Counted from the stretch's first letter, positions 11,204-24,226 are shown. The stretch is 64,000 nucleotides of DNA from Hofstenia miamia (GCA_004352715.1 SCFE01000095.1:594586-658585), one strand, 5' to 3'. Numbers and translations are program-made. Notes: generated by a model from the sequence alone, not told the origin.

Positions 11204-14200
11204 AGATAAGGAGTGCTTTGTACTATAACATGACCTGATTTGTGTGTACAAATCTCCTCCAAAAAGTATGTAAAATTATTTTGCATTCATAGATTATGAC
11301 ATAGACCCAAACCCCTAACTATTCCTGTGATTAATCGATTATTTAATCGTAATGAAAAAAACGCTAAATCTGTAAAAATATTTAAAAAGTCCACTTCAGT
11401 TGAAAGGTGGCTGATGTTTGTCGATATTAAAAAATTGCAATTATTTCAGTAATAATATGTTTCGGTAGAGTACAAATACCCCCTGTACAAAAACCACTAT
11501 TATTTCTGCAGTTTTATTGCCAATAATTTCATAATACGCTTTTAACCAAATATTGCAGAAGAATATTTATGTAATATTATAAGTATAACTATATACGAAA
11601 TAGTAATGGAATGCGATCTACAAGTAATCCCTTATTATCTAGTACACTTTCCTTACAGTTTTTATATACAAAAATAAATTATATTTTCTGAGTGGCAGTA
11701 AGAGGATTTCAGAAATTTTAATACCTAAGCTTAACCAAGATTAAAGTGCTTCGCGAAATAATCTGGTTGAATATCGTTTAAAAGATAATTTCAAATAATT
11801 TTAGGAATAAACACTAAACTAAAATAAGATTTCAACAATTTATGAAAACAAATGAAATGAAAGGATTGTAGACCCAGTTCTAACAAATTTTGCGGTACAA
11901 CGAATAATAAATAGCTTTCTTAGAATTTAAAATAGTTTTAAGTAAAGTAAACGAAGATTACTTCAAATCCTTAAGCTAGAAAATTAAAGAAAATTATAAC
12001 TAAAGCTAATAGTTCAAAATGATGCAATTGGGTTCTAAAGCTATGACAATCATTGTTACAACCCCCAAAATATTTCCGTTGCAAAAGCAGCTTCCTTGTA
12101 AAATTGGCTATGAAAGAATTTCTAAATATGGAAATAATTTACCGTTTTCATGACCTCAGATGTGATTGACGAATTGACTTATTATTTTGACTAATATATA
12201 ATCTTGTTTAGATGCTCCACGAGTCACTTCAAAGTGCCACATCAGAAAGTTGAAAATAGTATTAAATTATTCCGTTTTCAATATTGACTTTTTGTTATTA
12301 AGAAGTTTGTTTGAAAGTTACCTCCGCAAAATTTAATAAACGTATGTTTAATGATTTATAAAAAGCATTTCAAAAGAAGACTCAAATGGGAAATCATCGA
12401 AGAGAGGAAGCGTACATTGAAAACGTAAGGATTCTGCAAACTTCCAAAGAATTGCAGTGAATACAGAGGAAGGAACAATTAATTGAGAAACAGGCCGATG
12501 CTGTACACGTTGCTTTATCTCAACCAGACTGTTTGACTTAATTAAATTTATTATCCCACTTAAATATCAAAGCCAACGAAGACTTGTTGATCCAGTAACC
12601 TTGGATATATTATTGTCAGTGAGCAAAGCTCATACTAAAACAATTAGTGGGCAATTGAAGAAGAAGGGCTCTTCCAATAGATTACTTAGATATTAAACCT
12701 CAAAGTCATTTGCAGCCAAAGAGCACGAGCTGATTTGATAACTAAGCGCATAAATAATCATTACAGGGCAATTATAATCGTGTACGTTATCGAAAAGAGT
12801 AGTTCCAAACATACAAAATACATTTATTAACAAACTACTAATAACATAATATAATTAAAGAGTTTACGGTAAATTATTAAAAAATCCAAATTTTGTAAAA
12901 TGTCACTAGCAAAAAATGAGACTTTCAAATTAACCAAAAATCAGTTACAAAATTGATTTATCATGTAAAATCAAATAAACAAAAGTCAGCACAAAAATTA
13001 ACTTCTGAAGTTATAGATTTAATGAAGTAGAGTGGTGAGTTGTTATCTCTGATCAGAAAAACAGTTGATTTTTGAAAATTTATGACACAAAAAAAAATGA
13101 AATAATCACTTGAAAAGGTAAAAAAAAACACTATATTAATTCAGGGGAAAAAATGCTTGATTTTGTAGAACCAATTACATGTCTTCTATCTCAAATTGTC
13201 CAGTCAACGTTGAAAAGCTAATGATTACACTGTAAACTAAAAAAATTGATTAAAGAAAATATAAAATTAGGTGCTAACCAAACATACAAGAGCAATATTT
13301 GAATGTATATTCTTTACATCTTATAAAAAACGTATAAACATTGGACTAATTGATTGCAACGTGGGTAGATGCAGCTTAAATAAAATTTTGACAAACTGAT
13401 AGAATATTCCCATTTCTAAAAATAGTCAAATCATACTTGCATTCAGATCGATGTGTGCATACCAGATATTAAATTGAGCCCAGCCTAACTTGGAATTTGC
13501 AAAATTCCAACTCTGCATTACACCAACAATACACTTCTACTTTCCGACATATTGACATGGCTATGAATGTACCAGAAACTACCCAATTTGAAACTACAAA
13601 TCTGTTCCCACCCCAAATGGACTTTGATCAAGGAATAGTAGCTTTTCAGGAGTAGTGAATACAGAGATGGAAATGAGCCAAACCTACAGTTTGAAGGATC
13701 AAAAATAACTTCACTTGTTTGTAAAATATGAAGAATGTTAGTATTTTCAACGAAGGGTACCTGCCAGCTTGTTGCTGTATGATATCTGCAATCAATGACT
13801 AATGAACTTTCTTACAGAGGAGCACATACTTACGGGCCAAAATTTTTAACGAGTTAAAATGGGTTTAGAAAAATGGTAACTGATTCAGTTTGAAAATCTC
13901 AACTAATACTCTTCATCCAGTTGATAATTTGCTATTAAAAAATACAACAAAATCTCTAAATATATTTGAATGAACATTTAAATAAATCGTTTAACGAATT
14001 CACAGAGAAATTTTGCATAACTATGCTAATTAATTTTCCATTGATGTCAAAATACAAGGCAGACATAAAATAAATAGAAATTCAGGTGTAAAGAACATAA
14101 TAATCCACAAAGCAAACTATAACTTCATGCAATGTTGAATCAACTAATATTCAATCAACTCGCAATCTTCCACATATCCGAAGATAACTTGCTATAAACT

Positions 14201-14716
14201 CCAAATGAATGAGATTCAAATAAGTGCAGATTATTGGTCATCTACTTTAAACTATTTGAAATGCATTTTAATATTTATGATGGTAGTCTCTTTTGGGACC
14301 AGAGCCGAAAATGGGACCAAAAAAATGGAATGAGAACAATATGCGACATAACCAACCTTCGAGACAAATTTTATTTAATAATTGACATTATATTCTAATT
14401 GCATGTATTATATTTGGCAAAATATTTTCGTTCAGTATTCAAATTCTTTAAAGTATGCATAATTGTAGGACATTTTACGTCAGTAAAGCACCGGAATTAA
14501 ATGTACGGAACAAATCTCATGGGACTGGAAAGAGACGAACGATATGTAGTCCTTTAGTTTCTGGATTAATGCGAAAATTTTTTCCTTGTGACTTTCATAT
14601 CTTTGGGCATATGATGAGCAAGGCTAAGTGTAACTATAATCAGGGTTGACATAAAATGTATTCTTTGCCAAATAAACGTTTTAACCGATTAAATCAATGT
14701 TTCTTGCTCTTAAAAA
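11200..14716. other. AT-rich DNA, no gene seen
   Basis: About 3.5 kb of AT-rich sequence. Slightly less AT-rich patches near 12.4-12.7 and 13.5-13.7 kb contain only short, stop-broken frames that I could not match to a family. Confidence 0.45.
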
Positions 14717-14762
14717 GAATCACTGTGAGGTACCGAAATTCTCCTGAATACATATATAATAG
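14717..14762. repeat. dispersed direct repeat, copy 1
   Basis: About 45 bp containing TGAGGTACCGAAATT and CCTGAATACATATATAAT. A near-identical copy in the same orientation lies at 15133-15178, about 415 bp away. Confidence 0.8.
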
Positions 14763-15132
14763 GATTGAAGTCAGAGACTTCAAAAACCTCCGCCAAGTAT
14801 GATGTTTCATTACAGCTTATATAGCATGCTATTTAAATGTGATGTTGCTTAAAAAAGATCTCCTACTCTAAAAATTAAAATTACATTTTCCCCAATTTTT
14901 TATAGTTAAGACTGTATAGGTAGCTTAATTTAATATTCTTTCAAAACGGAAGTGTTTTGTTTCAAAGGGAAAAGATTTCATTGTAGGACGGAAATTCGTT
15001 TTTCAGAGAATTATCTAAAAACGACTCTACATAAAAGTATATAATGGTCTTCTGTGATGAGTTAAAATATCTACACATAATAACAATAATGTAAAAACTC
15101 CACAGAAGAGAGATTAATTGAAATAAAAATAA

Positions 15133-15178
15133 AATCATTGTGAGGTACCGAAATTTTCCTGAATACATATATAATAAT
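15133..15178. repeat. dispersed direct repeat, copy 2
   Basis: Second copy of the repeat at 14717-14762, differing by only a few bases (for example ATTTTCC for ATTCTCC). The pair could be element ends or a local duplication. Confidence 0.8.
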
Positions 15179-16199
15179 AACAAACATTAAAATATAAACT
15201 TATGAAAATATATTTCTCGTTTCATACACGTAAACAAAAAGCAAGTTTTGCTACATTTTCGATAAAGAGTAGACGCGAAAGCATTAATAAACTAATCCCA
15301 ACAATTTTTTCTAAACTTTTCCTGACAAAATATATACAACAACCCGTAAGTTTTTCAACTCTCAGTAGAAAATCGATCATGAAATTACAAATGACAATTT
15401 TCAAAAACAGTATTTTAAATAGCCTGTTTAAAACACTCCAAACCGGATTATAATTCTTGTGGCATAATTTGCAGCTTTGTTATAGCATAGTATGGGTTAC
15501 AATTACAACAGAGGATGTATATGTTCATACAAGAGGCTTTTTTCATTTTATGTTACTTTTATTAGTTGGCATAATGAATGTAGGACAGCAGTGACGGAAT
15601 TGGTGAAGAAATCTTTCTACAAAAATTTGTGAGAGACCAGATGTAAATAGAAACTTGTTATTAGTGATCGCATATGTAGTATATCATTTTAAATAATGAA
15701 TGTTATATTGTAATGATTTAGCAGCTTTCCAGTGAATTAAACCCTTTTTACTAACTGTCCCATTGGTCCTGATTTTAGGATGCAGCGCTGCATACATTCT
15801 CTTGAAATAATGGATGTTATATAAAAATAGCAGTTCCACTATTAGTCACACTTACGAGGCAGATGCGAAATATTTTTACCACTGGTGAGCAATACTTTTA
15901 GAAATAAAAGTATAATATATGCACATTTAAAGCATTTTTGACCAACTAAATAATTCAACGCACTTCTATTTGCAGAAATGTTTTGGGTGGATGCATCTGC
16001 AAACCAATGCTGCAAAACTCAATAAATACTTAAAAAGTTAGAAACCAATAACCGGTTTTTAAATTTTAATAGATTTCACAGCTATATTGCATGGAAATTG
16101 CAAATAAATTTAAAAAAAAAACTATAACGTACTGTGATAAAATGCCTTGCAGTTCCATAAAAAACATTATAAGTGGTAAAAGCACAGACAGTCCTAGTT
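15179..16199. other. AT-rich DNA, no gene seen
   Basis: Frames on both strands at 15.2-15.45 kb are mutual shadows without motifs. A 14-bp perfect palindrome, ATGCAGCGCTGCAT, lies at 15780-15793. Confidence 0.45.
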
Positions 16200-16204
16200 T
16201 AGAC

Positions 16205-16570
16205 GGAGATTAATTGATTATTAATTGATAATTGACCCAGAATTTAGTAATTGATCTTTGATTGACTCGACTGCCAAATTCGATTGAATTATCGATTTGC
16301 AGCAGTTGGTAGAAATGCTTGCAATTCTCGCACGTGTAAGGTTTATTTGTTTCAAACGTGGAGTTCGAACTCCACGGTTTCAACCAATCATTTGGATCCA
16401 CAGTCTTTAGTCTTTTCACCAATTAGTGCTTTTACGCAAATGTAATAAATAAGTGCTTACATATTTTCTGTTTGTTTTCGATATTTCTTTGAAAAAAAAT
16501 TGATTGATAATTGATAATTGAATTAGCAGGTTAATCATTGATTGATAATTGTTTGACTGTCGTAATTTGA
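16205..16570. repeat. ATTGATAATTG-rich repeat region
   Basis: Two clusters (about 16205-16300 and 16495-16565) of imperfect ATTGATTATT / TTGATAATTG words on either side of a less repetitive centre. The arrangement recalls subterminal repeats of a small DNA element, but I could not fix terminal inverted repeats or target duplications. Confidence 0.5.
16357..16376. repeat. 20-bp perfect palindrome
   Basis: CGTGGAGTTCGAACTCCACG is identical to its reverse complement. It could form a cruciform or bind a dimeric protein. It resembles part of a tRNA T-arm, but the rest of a tRNA is absent. Confidence 0.9.
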
Positions 16571-18556
16571 TTATCAAGCATCCATACTTAGTTGAATGCG
16601 AATGCATTGGAAAATTTATGCCGATATTAACCGATAAAATTCATAAGTAGAAAACGTGCGATTGATTGCTTGTATCTTCCATATTTTGCCAAACATCGCC
16701 ACAATGCACTGCCCCATATTCGTCAAATTAACTAAATTGTTGGATTAAATAAGAAACTAAAAGTTAAAAGGACTGTTATCCTTTGATGATTACAGATCTC
16801 TGATTTCCGACTCTGTAACCAGTAAATTATGGGAAAATACCCAATTTCCATTTTAAATGCATTTCAAAGTTCTCTAATTAAGATTCTAATAACCTACTTG
16901 TCTCGCTTTCACACCTAAGAAATTTACATCCAACGCTTTATGATGAAATTCAAACTTGTTCTAGTTGATCTTGCTCAGATTTTATGCAGCCTTTTCAGTT
17001 TAACCAAATATATTTTGGTTTCCTTTAATTCTACAAAAAATTTCTCTATGCATTCCTCGACTACCACTGAAAGTATAGGAATTGTGTTATCCACAGAACT
17101 TGCACAATCTATTAGCATATAAACAGTATATTGTGAAAATATGAATGAAAATCTGGAATTAAGTCAGAAAACTACACAGTATAATGCATAATATAAAAAT
17201 TTTCCTGGACCCCGATTTTGAGGGGTTTGATTGTATGATTCTCGATTTCAGCTAATACATTTGTCTTTCGAATAACACAAAATGTTTCGATTATCACGAT
17301 TATCATGTATATGTATATGCAGCACTGTGCGTACTACACGAAAATTTCTCACACACGCAAGAATAAGAGACACTTTCCCTGACTCTGCAAGCCCAAACAT
17401 ATCCAAGGTTAAATAGACCAGGGTCATCCTAGGTCCAGTGAACCGGCATAGCTCACTTTGATCTACTAAGAATGTTGAATTACTTAACTCTTTGAAGTAA
17501 AAATACAAGCACGGCATAAATTAATTGACTCATTTCTTTTTACAATACAAAATTTGAAAAAATTAAAATTCAAAGGCAAATTCAGCAATTGAAATGTATT
17601 TGAAATTTGATGATCCACATAAAATATTTGATAGGGTTTGTCCAACATTCATGAGTATTATTCTTCCGCAGGTGAAAAACATTGCAATTTCTGTCATTAT
17701 CAAAAACAAAGTATAAAACGGAATTTTTAAGTGAAAAAATCTGTAATAAATTTCTTTCTTTCACATAAGCAACAATGGAAGGAAAATGAATTGAATACGT
17801 GATGCGATTTGATTACAGATACATAGAAGGTAAGATTGGCGATATTATTTCACAAATTTATTCGCGACAACGAGCCAGACCTATCCAGCAATTAATGCAA
17901 ACAACAAAAGAGAAAACAGCATTTCATCACTTACGCAGCATATCAGACATTTTTATACAAAACTAACAATACTAATTGACAGCAGCTGAGAAATCTAGTC
18001 TATTACCAAATAGTAAGTTATAGTGAACAATAAATCCATTTCAAATTAACGTATTATATCTTAACTCCTATTCAAGGTCATTTACACATTTTAACCTAAA
18101 TTAATTTCAATTTGCACGTTCCGCAAATTCCATTACTATCATTTTATTTCAATTATCCCAAATTAATGGAAGCACCGTGTTAATGATATTTAAAGTAGTC
18201 GCGTAGTGTAAAAGCGAGATACTTATGAAATCTAGTAAGCTGAAGTTTTGAACGAAAACATTTAAAGTGATAGAATTTAACATGATAATTCCCTAATTTA
18301 GTAGAAGAATTTAACATTGTTAGTGTGCACTGCAGACGTGTGCAAGAGATCAGTAACTGCAAAACCATGGAAAAACATACAGTGAGAGAACAAGTTTGAA
18401 CAGCATGAAATATGTTCAAACAGTACTTACAATCCAAATCTTTTAAGAACTGTGTAGTTTGCGCAAGTGAACTTTTTCAAATGTAAAGCAAGCCCGAAAG
18501 TCAACGAAAATCATTATACAGTTTACATCATCACCCGATTTTAGATGACAAGTGTG
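16571..18556. other. AT-rich DNA, no gene seen
   Basis: The 89-codon minus frame at 17248-17517 sits in a less AT-rich patch but has no recognisable domain. No RNA gene is seen. Confidence 0.4.
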
Positions 18557-19141
18557 TAAGGTTCCTCGCCAGGAAAAAATTGAAGTGTTTTATCTCTGAC
18601 AATAAAGTGCTTTTACCATAGTCATGTAGAACGAGGACAGTTGCATGCATAAATTATGAGAATTAGCTATTAGTGAAGTGTGACAAAAATTCTTTATTAG
18701 CCGTACTCGCTCATAACCAAGAAAAAATTTTTTCTTGTTGCTATTAAACAATTTATAAATATTAACATTTCTAATGCAATCAATCTTTTTTAAGATAATG
18801 TGAAATGAAAAGCGTATCCGCATCCACCCGCATCCAATAATAACTATGCGCATCCGTCCACGTCCGTAAGCCCGTGTAGTAGAACCCCGACCCCCCACAT
18901 CACTATTACCTATATATATTTCTGCAAGGTTAGAGCAAAACGGTTAACTAGGACAGGCGAGTTAACTAGGGAGGGAGATTCGTCCCTTTGGCTAGCCCCG
19001 AAACACCACATATCAACATCGTAGAGAGCAAATAAATTGAAAATCAGCTTCTACGTATCCCAAATCGGCTAAAAACACCTAAAAAGAAGAATCGGACTAT
19101 ATCAAGAAAATACCCAAAATATTCAGTGGCGAGGAACCTTA
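18557..19141. mobile_element. 585-bp unit bounded by a 15-bp perfect inverted repeat
   Basis: TAAGGTTCCTCGCCA at 18557-18571 is matched by its exact reverse complement at 19127-19141. Between them are a GCATCC/CCACCC-rich patch (about 18820-18900), a run of C, and a direct repeat of GTTAACTAGG at about 18941 and 18960. This looks like a small non-autonomous DNA element, but I see no clear target duplication. The GC-rich patch may itself be one end of a nested hAT-like element. Confidence 0.45.
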
Positions 19142-19497
19142 AGGCATGCTTTTACGCTTTAAGTACTTTTCAATGTTATTAGAGCCTATTTGACGGAAGT
19201 TGAATAACTTGACGAATTTAAGTGAAATATCAGGGTACGATACTGTAGATGTGCATCTGAGCTACTACGTTAATGTTGTATTGCGTTGTTTCATGTTTCT
19301 GTGTTTTTGTATTGCTGTATATTCATTCCTCATTTCAAGATGCCAAAACACAAATTACATGGTTTTCAAACCCAAACCAATCTATGAGCAATCTAGCGAG
19401 ACAACTATGTGCAAACTGCGAAATCATTACCTCAAAATTCTGTGTATATTAATTGGAAGTTCCAATATACCATAACGCGCATATTGTATCAGCATAT
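19142..19497. other. AT-rich DNA, no gene seen
   Basis: A 91-codon frame (19200-19475) has a hydrophobic middle (near VVLRCFMFLCFCIAVYSFL) but no conserved motif and no coding-like base composition. I do not call it a gene. Confidence 0.4.
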
Positions 19498-20400
19498 ACC
19501 GTGTGTCTGTAAAGTCTGGCAAATTTAAAATTCGAATAGCGCTTAAAATAAAAAACGTTATACAAAATTTCATTTTCTACTGTTTATATCATGAAGAAAA
19601 TATTTTATAGATATGAATAGGTTAGATATACACTTATTTTTAAAAGGAGAACACTTGTATAGAATACAAAGGAAAAATAGACATTTTAATACTGAAATGT
19701 TTTTAAAAAAAATTGCAAAACAATTCTAAAAAACAAAAATCGTCTAGCGTCTCTTCATTATTTCCTTCTCTATACGCATAGAAAAAGATTGAAATTATCA
19801 CAGTGATAGATAATTCATTAAAGGGTTTCTGCTCACTCGCAAAATGATGACGTCATCCCTCAACTGAAGCAACATCTTGCATTCAGCCGTACCATTTTTA
19901 TGCAAAATGGAGCCCCTCCACACTTTGCAACAACTGTTCGCCAATTTGGAAAAAAACAATTTCGAAATGGGTGATCAGCAGAGGATGTGATGTTCCGTGG
20001 GCACCAGGAAGTCCTGCCTCAGTTTTTTCGATTACTGGTTTTGGGCTTGGCTCAAGAACAAAATTTTTACCATCCAGTCGAGCTTTCAATCGATTTACGT
20101 TTTAAAGCAACGAATTGTTGAAGTGTAAATGCAGAGAAATTTTCTTCGGCTGTTTTAAATATCTTGATCGGACTCGCCTGTTTGAGGGAAGTTGAGGTTG
20201 ACACTTTTGAATAAAAAGCATTATAATCGCTTTTTCACATTGTTTTCTATACAAGGTTTTTCCTTTTAAAAATAAGTGTAAACCTAACCTATTCATATTT
20301 ATAAAATATTTTCTTCATGATATAGATGGTAGAAAAAAAAATTTTGTTTAACTTTCTTTATTTTATCTGCTATTCGAATTTTAAATGAAACACGATTTGT
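19498..20400 (+). mobile_element. mariner-like element with ~150-bp inverted arms, decayed
   Basis: The left arm at 19521-19670 is repeated in inverted orientation at 20239-20388; shared words include AAATTTAAAATTCGAATAGC and TCATGAAGAAAATATTTTAT. The left end extends further (GTGTCTGTAAAGTCTGGC) than the right, so the right terminus is eroded. The interior keeps a short piece of transposase. At about 0.9 kb it is shorter than a typical 1.3- to 2-kb autonomous relative. Confidence 0.75.
19850..20090 (+). pseudogene. mariner/IS630-type transposase fragment
   Basis: From 19897 the plus strand reads FMQNGAPPHFATTVRQF, the block around the second catalytic aspartate (normally DGAPPH). Here that residue is asparagine, so catalysis would be lost. 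After frameshifts, 20027-20070 reads FDYWFWAWLKNKIF, matching the conserved (D)YWFWGxLK region just after the third catalytic position. The N-terminal DNA-binding part and the first aspartate are absent. It lies between the inverted arms of the 19.5-20.4 kb element. Confidence 0.7.
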
Positions 20401-21289
20401 GTTTATGTCGAATTTATACTAATTATTTGGAATAATAAAATACGGATACTGTTAAATAAATGCCTTACGCATTTTTTGACGACTCAAATTTTTTTGTAAA
20501 CCATTGATAGACACATCAATTAATCGCCTTAATTGACAGCATTTGAATCGGTAAAATGATGCAGGGTAATTATAAATCTATTAAAAATGCTACATCTACA
20601 ACGCCTGAACAAGAAAAAATTTCTCCTTATATCAATTCAAAAAAACTGTACAATAACAGAAAATGAACAGTTCGCTCGGAAATTTTGGCTGTTTAAGAAT
20701 TGCTAGTAATTTTAATTGGAGAAGACATGTTTATACAAATACTTGATTCCTTTTCAGAAATAATAAACGCAAACAAACACAACATTTCAATTGGTCAAAA
20801 TGAAAATGGATGCACAATATTTCATATTTATTAATATTCCTTTAATATCAAGTGAAGATTTATAAATAGAAAAACAAATTTCGACATTTAATTCATATAT
20901 TGGGCCAAGTTCTATATTTGTAGAAGAATTCGCAATCCAGAACCATTATGTTATAGGGCGTACTCGGAATTAAAATATCTTCACAGATTTAACTGTGCGT
21001 TTCACTTTCACATTTAAAGACTTATAGAATTCCTTTGTAAACGAACAAATATTGATTAAACTGTCACTATTTAAATTCCATTTTGTAATGAATAGTTACC
21101 AACAAAATTAAGCTTCTGTTGATTTAAGTCATAACTACAATAAATGTTGTAATAGAAACCAGGGGCGTATTCAAGAATGATGTGTTTACAATATTGCTTA
21201 TTTTGAATACAAAGTACAAAATTCTGTAAAAAATGGAATCTAAATTGGTAATACACATTTTGAGAGTCTAGTTTCTGGAGGGCTTCACA
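20401..21289. other. AT-rich DNA, no gene seen
   Basis: No supported feature. The minus frame at 21071-21364 has no motif and overlaps the edge of the small repeat element that follows. Confidence 0.45.
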
Positions 21290-21297
21290 GTTAAGAT

Positions 21298-21502
21298 TAG
21301 AGAGTGACATCGGGTACTCGAAATTTAAACCGATTTCGGAATAAGGGTCGGGTAGTTTGATCAAATGATATTATCCACCACTCTTTTTGAGAATATTGGA
21401 AATCAAAACTACGTTTTGAATCGGGACGGGTCGGGTTTGGGTAGAGAATATTCTGATCGGGTCGCGCTCGGATCCATACAGAGCTCATATTTTCACTCTC
21501 TA
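21298..21502. mobile_element. small hAT-like non-autonomous element (~205 bp)
   Basis: Ends are inverted: TAGAGAGTGACATCGGG on the left and TTTTCACTCTCTA on the right. Just inside are several CGGGTAC/TCGGGT words in both halves. Candidate 8-bp flanks GTTAAGAT and AATGAGAT agree at five positions, compatible with an eroded target duplication. No coding capacity. Confidence 0.5.
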
Positions 21503-22340
21503 AATGAGATGTCTCCGCCTTCATCAGAAAATACTGCCTACGCTTTGGATAGAAATCGTAAATGAGTTACAATTTATAACGCATATTAACTCTAGAAACG
21601 GGACAATAGGTCAAAATGACCTTTACGCATTTTTGTTTGCTTTAGTATTCATTCAGCAAAAACATTAGCAGGTACTCTGAATTATGTTTATAATCTCATT
21701 GAATTTGCTATTTTGATTCTATTCCATAATATTCAAGTTTGAAACATTAGATGTAACTACATTAGCAAGGAGTAATCACTGTTCCAGTGTTAAGACTTTT
21801 TGTAGTAATTTCAAATGCCTTTGTGTATTTTTGCAAAATTTCAGGTTCTATAACCTCAATTTTTCAATTTAAATAATTCAACACAGCTAAGATGTTATGT
21901 CACACCTTAAATAAAGAAGTAATGTATAATTAAATATGTTGAAGACCTATAAGATTGAAATAGTAATGTACAATCATGGGGTTAAGGGAGATCTAGAATT
22001 GGCTCTAACTTTTTAACTATCCCCAGTAGCAGTAGGATATTAAATTGGGATTGAGCATGGAGCAGTGTCGCAAGCGAAATATTGAATAGTTGATAGAAAA
22101 TGTTCTAATTACAAGTAAGCGCCCACATAACATCTGGATATCGCCTCCAGTATCTCAGCAAATGCGTATATAGTGACTGAATGCACACATAAAATAATCA
22201 TTAAAAGTTTAATTTGTCTAAATGTTCCAATTATATTAAGTTTCAATATTTGCATTCAGTGCAAATGTGTTGTCTATATTGATACTTTCCTTTAAAGTTT
22301 CTTCGTAGTCAATTGTTATCAAGCAGTGTTTGATAAATAT
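21503..22340. other. AT-rich DNA, no gene seen
   Basis: No open frame or repeat of note. Confidence 0.45.
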
Positions 22341-22349
22341 TTATTTCGT

Positions 22350-22386
22350 TTGATAAAGACAATGATATTTGTCGAAACATGTCGCG
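22350..22386 (+). other. hairpin resembling the conserved stem-loop of retroelement ends
   Basis: TTGATAAAGACAA, loop TGATAT, then TTGTCGAAACATGTC. The stem GACAA/TTGTC is perfect and is followed by GAAAC. This matches the layout 'TGA(A/T)GAA-stem-loop-stem-CGAAAC-GTC' that is widespread near ends of Penelope-like and related retroelements and is related to hammerhead-type folds. Key hammerhead core positions are not preserved, so a working ribozyme is unlikely. Confidence 0.35.
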
Positions 22387-22868
22387 ATTTCAAATATACA
22401 TTACAAAACGTATATCAGTCCCACTATTGCATCTAATTTGCGTATATTATAATAGACACGCTATGTATTATGGAAATTAGTATTTGGTGGTAAATAGCGT
22501 ATCCTGGATTTGAAAGTCCATATCGTACCCTTCGCTGAATTAATTTATTCTTAGTTCTATTCCTGTAAAAATATAAAGAATTTATTGTTCCATTGTAAAT
22601 TGAAGAAATTCAAAAAAATTTTACCTATGAAAACTACAAAACTATGAAAAAAATAAATTATAGATATGATGTACCTGTAAAAATATAAAAATGAACTTTT
22701 TCAATTTTTTGGATAGAAATTTAAAGCTATTGCAACTCTTCTTTGCTTAATACAAAATTTTCCAAATATGTACAAAAGTCGGCAAAAATTTTCAGGTTAT
22801 AATTATAGAAACATTGAAATATCAGAATAATAACTACCGAAATATGTGAAATCAAATATATATAAATA
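22387..22868. other. AT-rich DNA, no gene seen
   Basis: No feature. No reverse transcriptase or other retroelement protein is found beside the hairpin. Confidence 0.45.
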
Positions 22869-22876
22869 AATATATN

Positions 22877-22907
<31 letters not shown>
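22869..22907. repeat. (TA)n microsatellite with one N
   Basis: TA tract with a single ambiguous base at 22876. Confidence 0.95.
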
Positions 22908-22910
<3 letters not shown>

Positions 22911-24226
22911 TCGTTATTGTTCATAGAAATATCGAAATTATTATTGACTGTCAAAATGTAATTAAGTTTTATGGTAGAATCGAAAAAAGATTTTGCCTTC
23001 AATCAACCCCAGTACTATTATATTTTCCCATTGCTATACATAAGATGAATCAAGCGTTTTAGTATATTATTTTATTACATGTAGTCACACATTCTAATGC
23101 ACACGATATTCGAAATGATTGCGCAATCTTAAATTATGTCCAAAACAAGCAGTAGGTAGTGAATCCATTATCAGCTACATACCAGTTTAGTGTGGCAGAT
23201 TCCACTTAAAGTTCGCACTCAACAATGTCCAACCGGATTTGTATCGGTTTCCTTCACGTAATGGATAATATTATAAATAATATTGACATGTTTAACTGAT
23301 CTTCGCCTTGTATTGTTTGTAAATAAAGTTCATCGACTAAATTGTGGAAATAAAATTTGTCAAACACTTGCAAATTCAACATGACAGGACTAATAAAACA
23401 AACTACGTATCACTGCAGACATCATCGCGCGTATGACGTTTTGTGGGTCACTCCGCATTTTTGCGAAGTCATTAATGAAACTTAAATATGCACGTTGTCA
23501 TTGATAAAGAAAAATAACATCGCTGATTATTGGTATGACATTAAAAAATTCTTCATTTCAACACAAGTCACCTGCTACACTTCAAACTCTATCATTTTAT
23601 TATAAGTAATACATCCATATTGCGAAAACAGATATTTCTAAATGACAACAAGTTTAATTAGAATGTTTATAAAGATGCACTTAAAAATTTGAGAAAGAAG
23701 TAAACGTGTTTCATTTAGAATTATTTGCTTAATGGTAATTGAAATTTGAATAAGCAATGACAGATGAGATAAATTGCAATTTTGATTACCGAATGACTTC
23801 AGGCAACACCCAAGAAGGTTTTACTTATATCCGAAAACGCAAGAAAAACCGTGCCATGTCGTTTTCTAAAACCAGGAAAGGCGACAGCTCTGTTGAGTTT
23901 GCCATCCGTGGGTATGTGTGTTATTATCATGAGCATGTGCAGGTACAAAGAAACATGTAATACAATCAAAAACATTTTATAGAAAACAAAATTACCACTT
24001 TCTCTTTAAATGATTAAAAATTTTATTATTGTAAAAATTATATTTGATATTTAAAGCACATAAGTAAATAAATGTTGAAAGATAAAAATAAAACATATTT
24101 TTCATTTTTAGACTGGTATTTGAATGAAGAGTCAGAATATACACATATATTAACGTTATGCCGCAATAAGTAGTCTTACAGATTGCAAGCAATTTTTGTA
24201 CCAAATATTGAAAATCAATGTCAAAT
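22908..24226. other. AT-rich DNA, no gene seen
   Basis: The 67-codon frame at 23757-23960 is basic but has no domain. I see no further support for it. Confidence 0.4.

Noticed and set aside
16300-16380. Possible tRNA gene (box A-like GCAGTTGGTAGA and T-arm-like GAGTTCGAACTCC)
   Set aside because: Box spacing and box B sequence are off, and no acceptor or anticodon stems form. The T-arm likeness comes from a perfect palindrome.
17248-17517. 89-codon minus-strand gene in a less AT-rich patch
   Set aside because: No motif, no splice signals and no conserved family seen; left as unexplained DNA.
22350-22386. Active hammerhead ribozyme
   Set aside because: Conserved core positions around CUGANGA are not preserved, so I list only a hairpin likeness.
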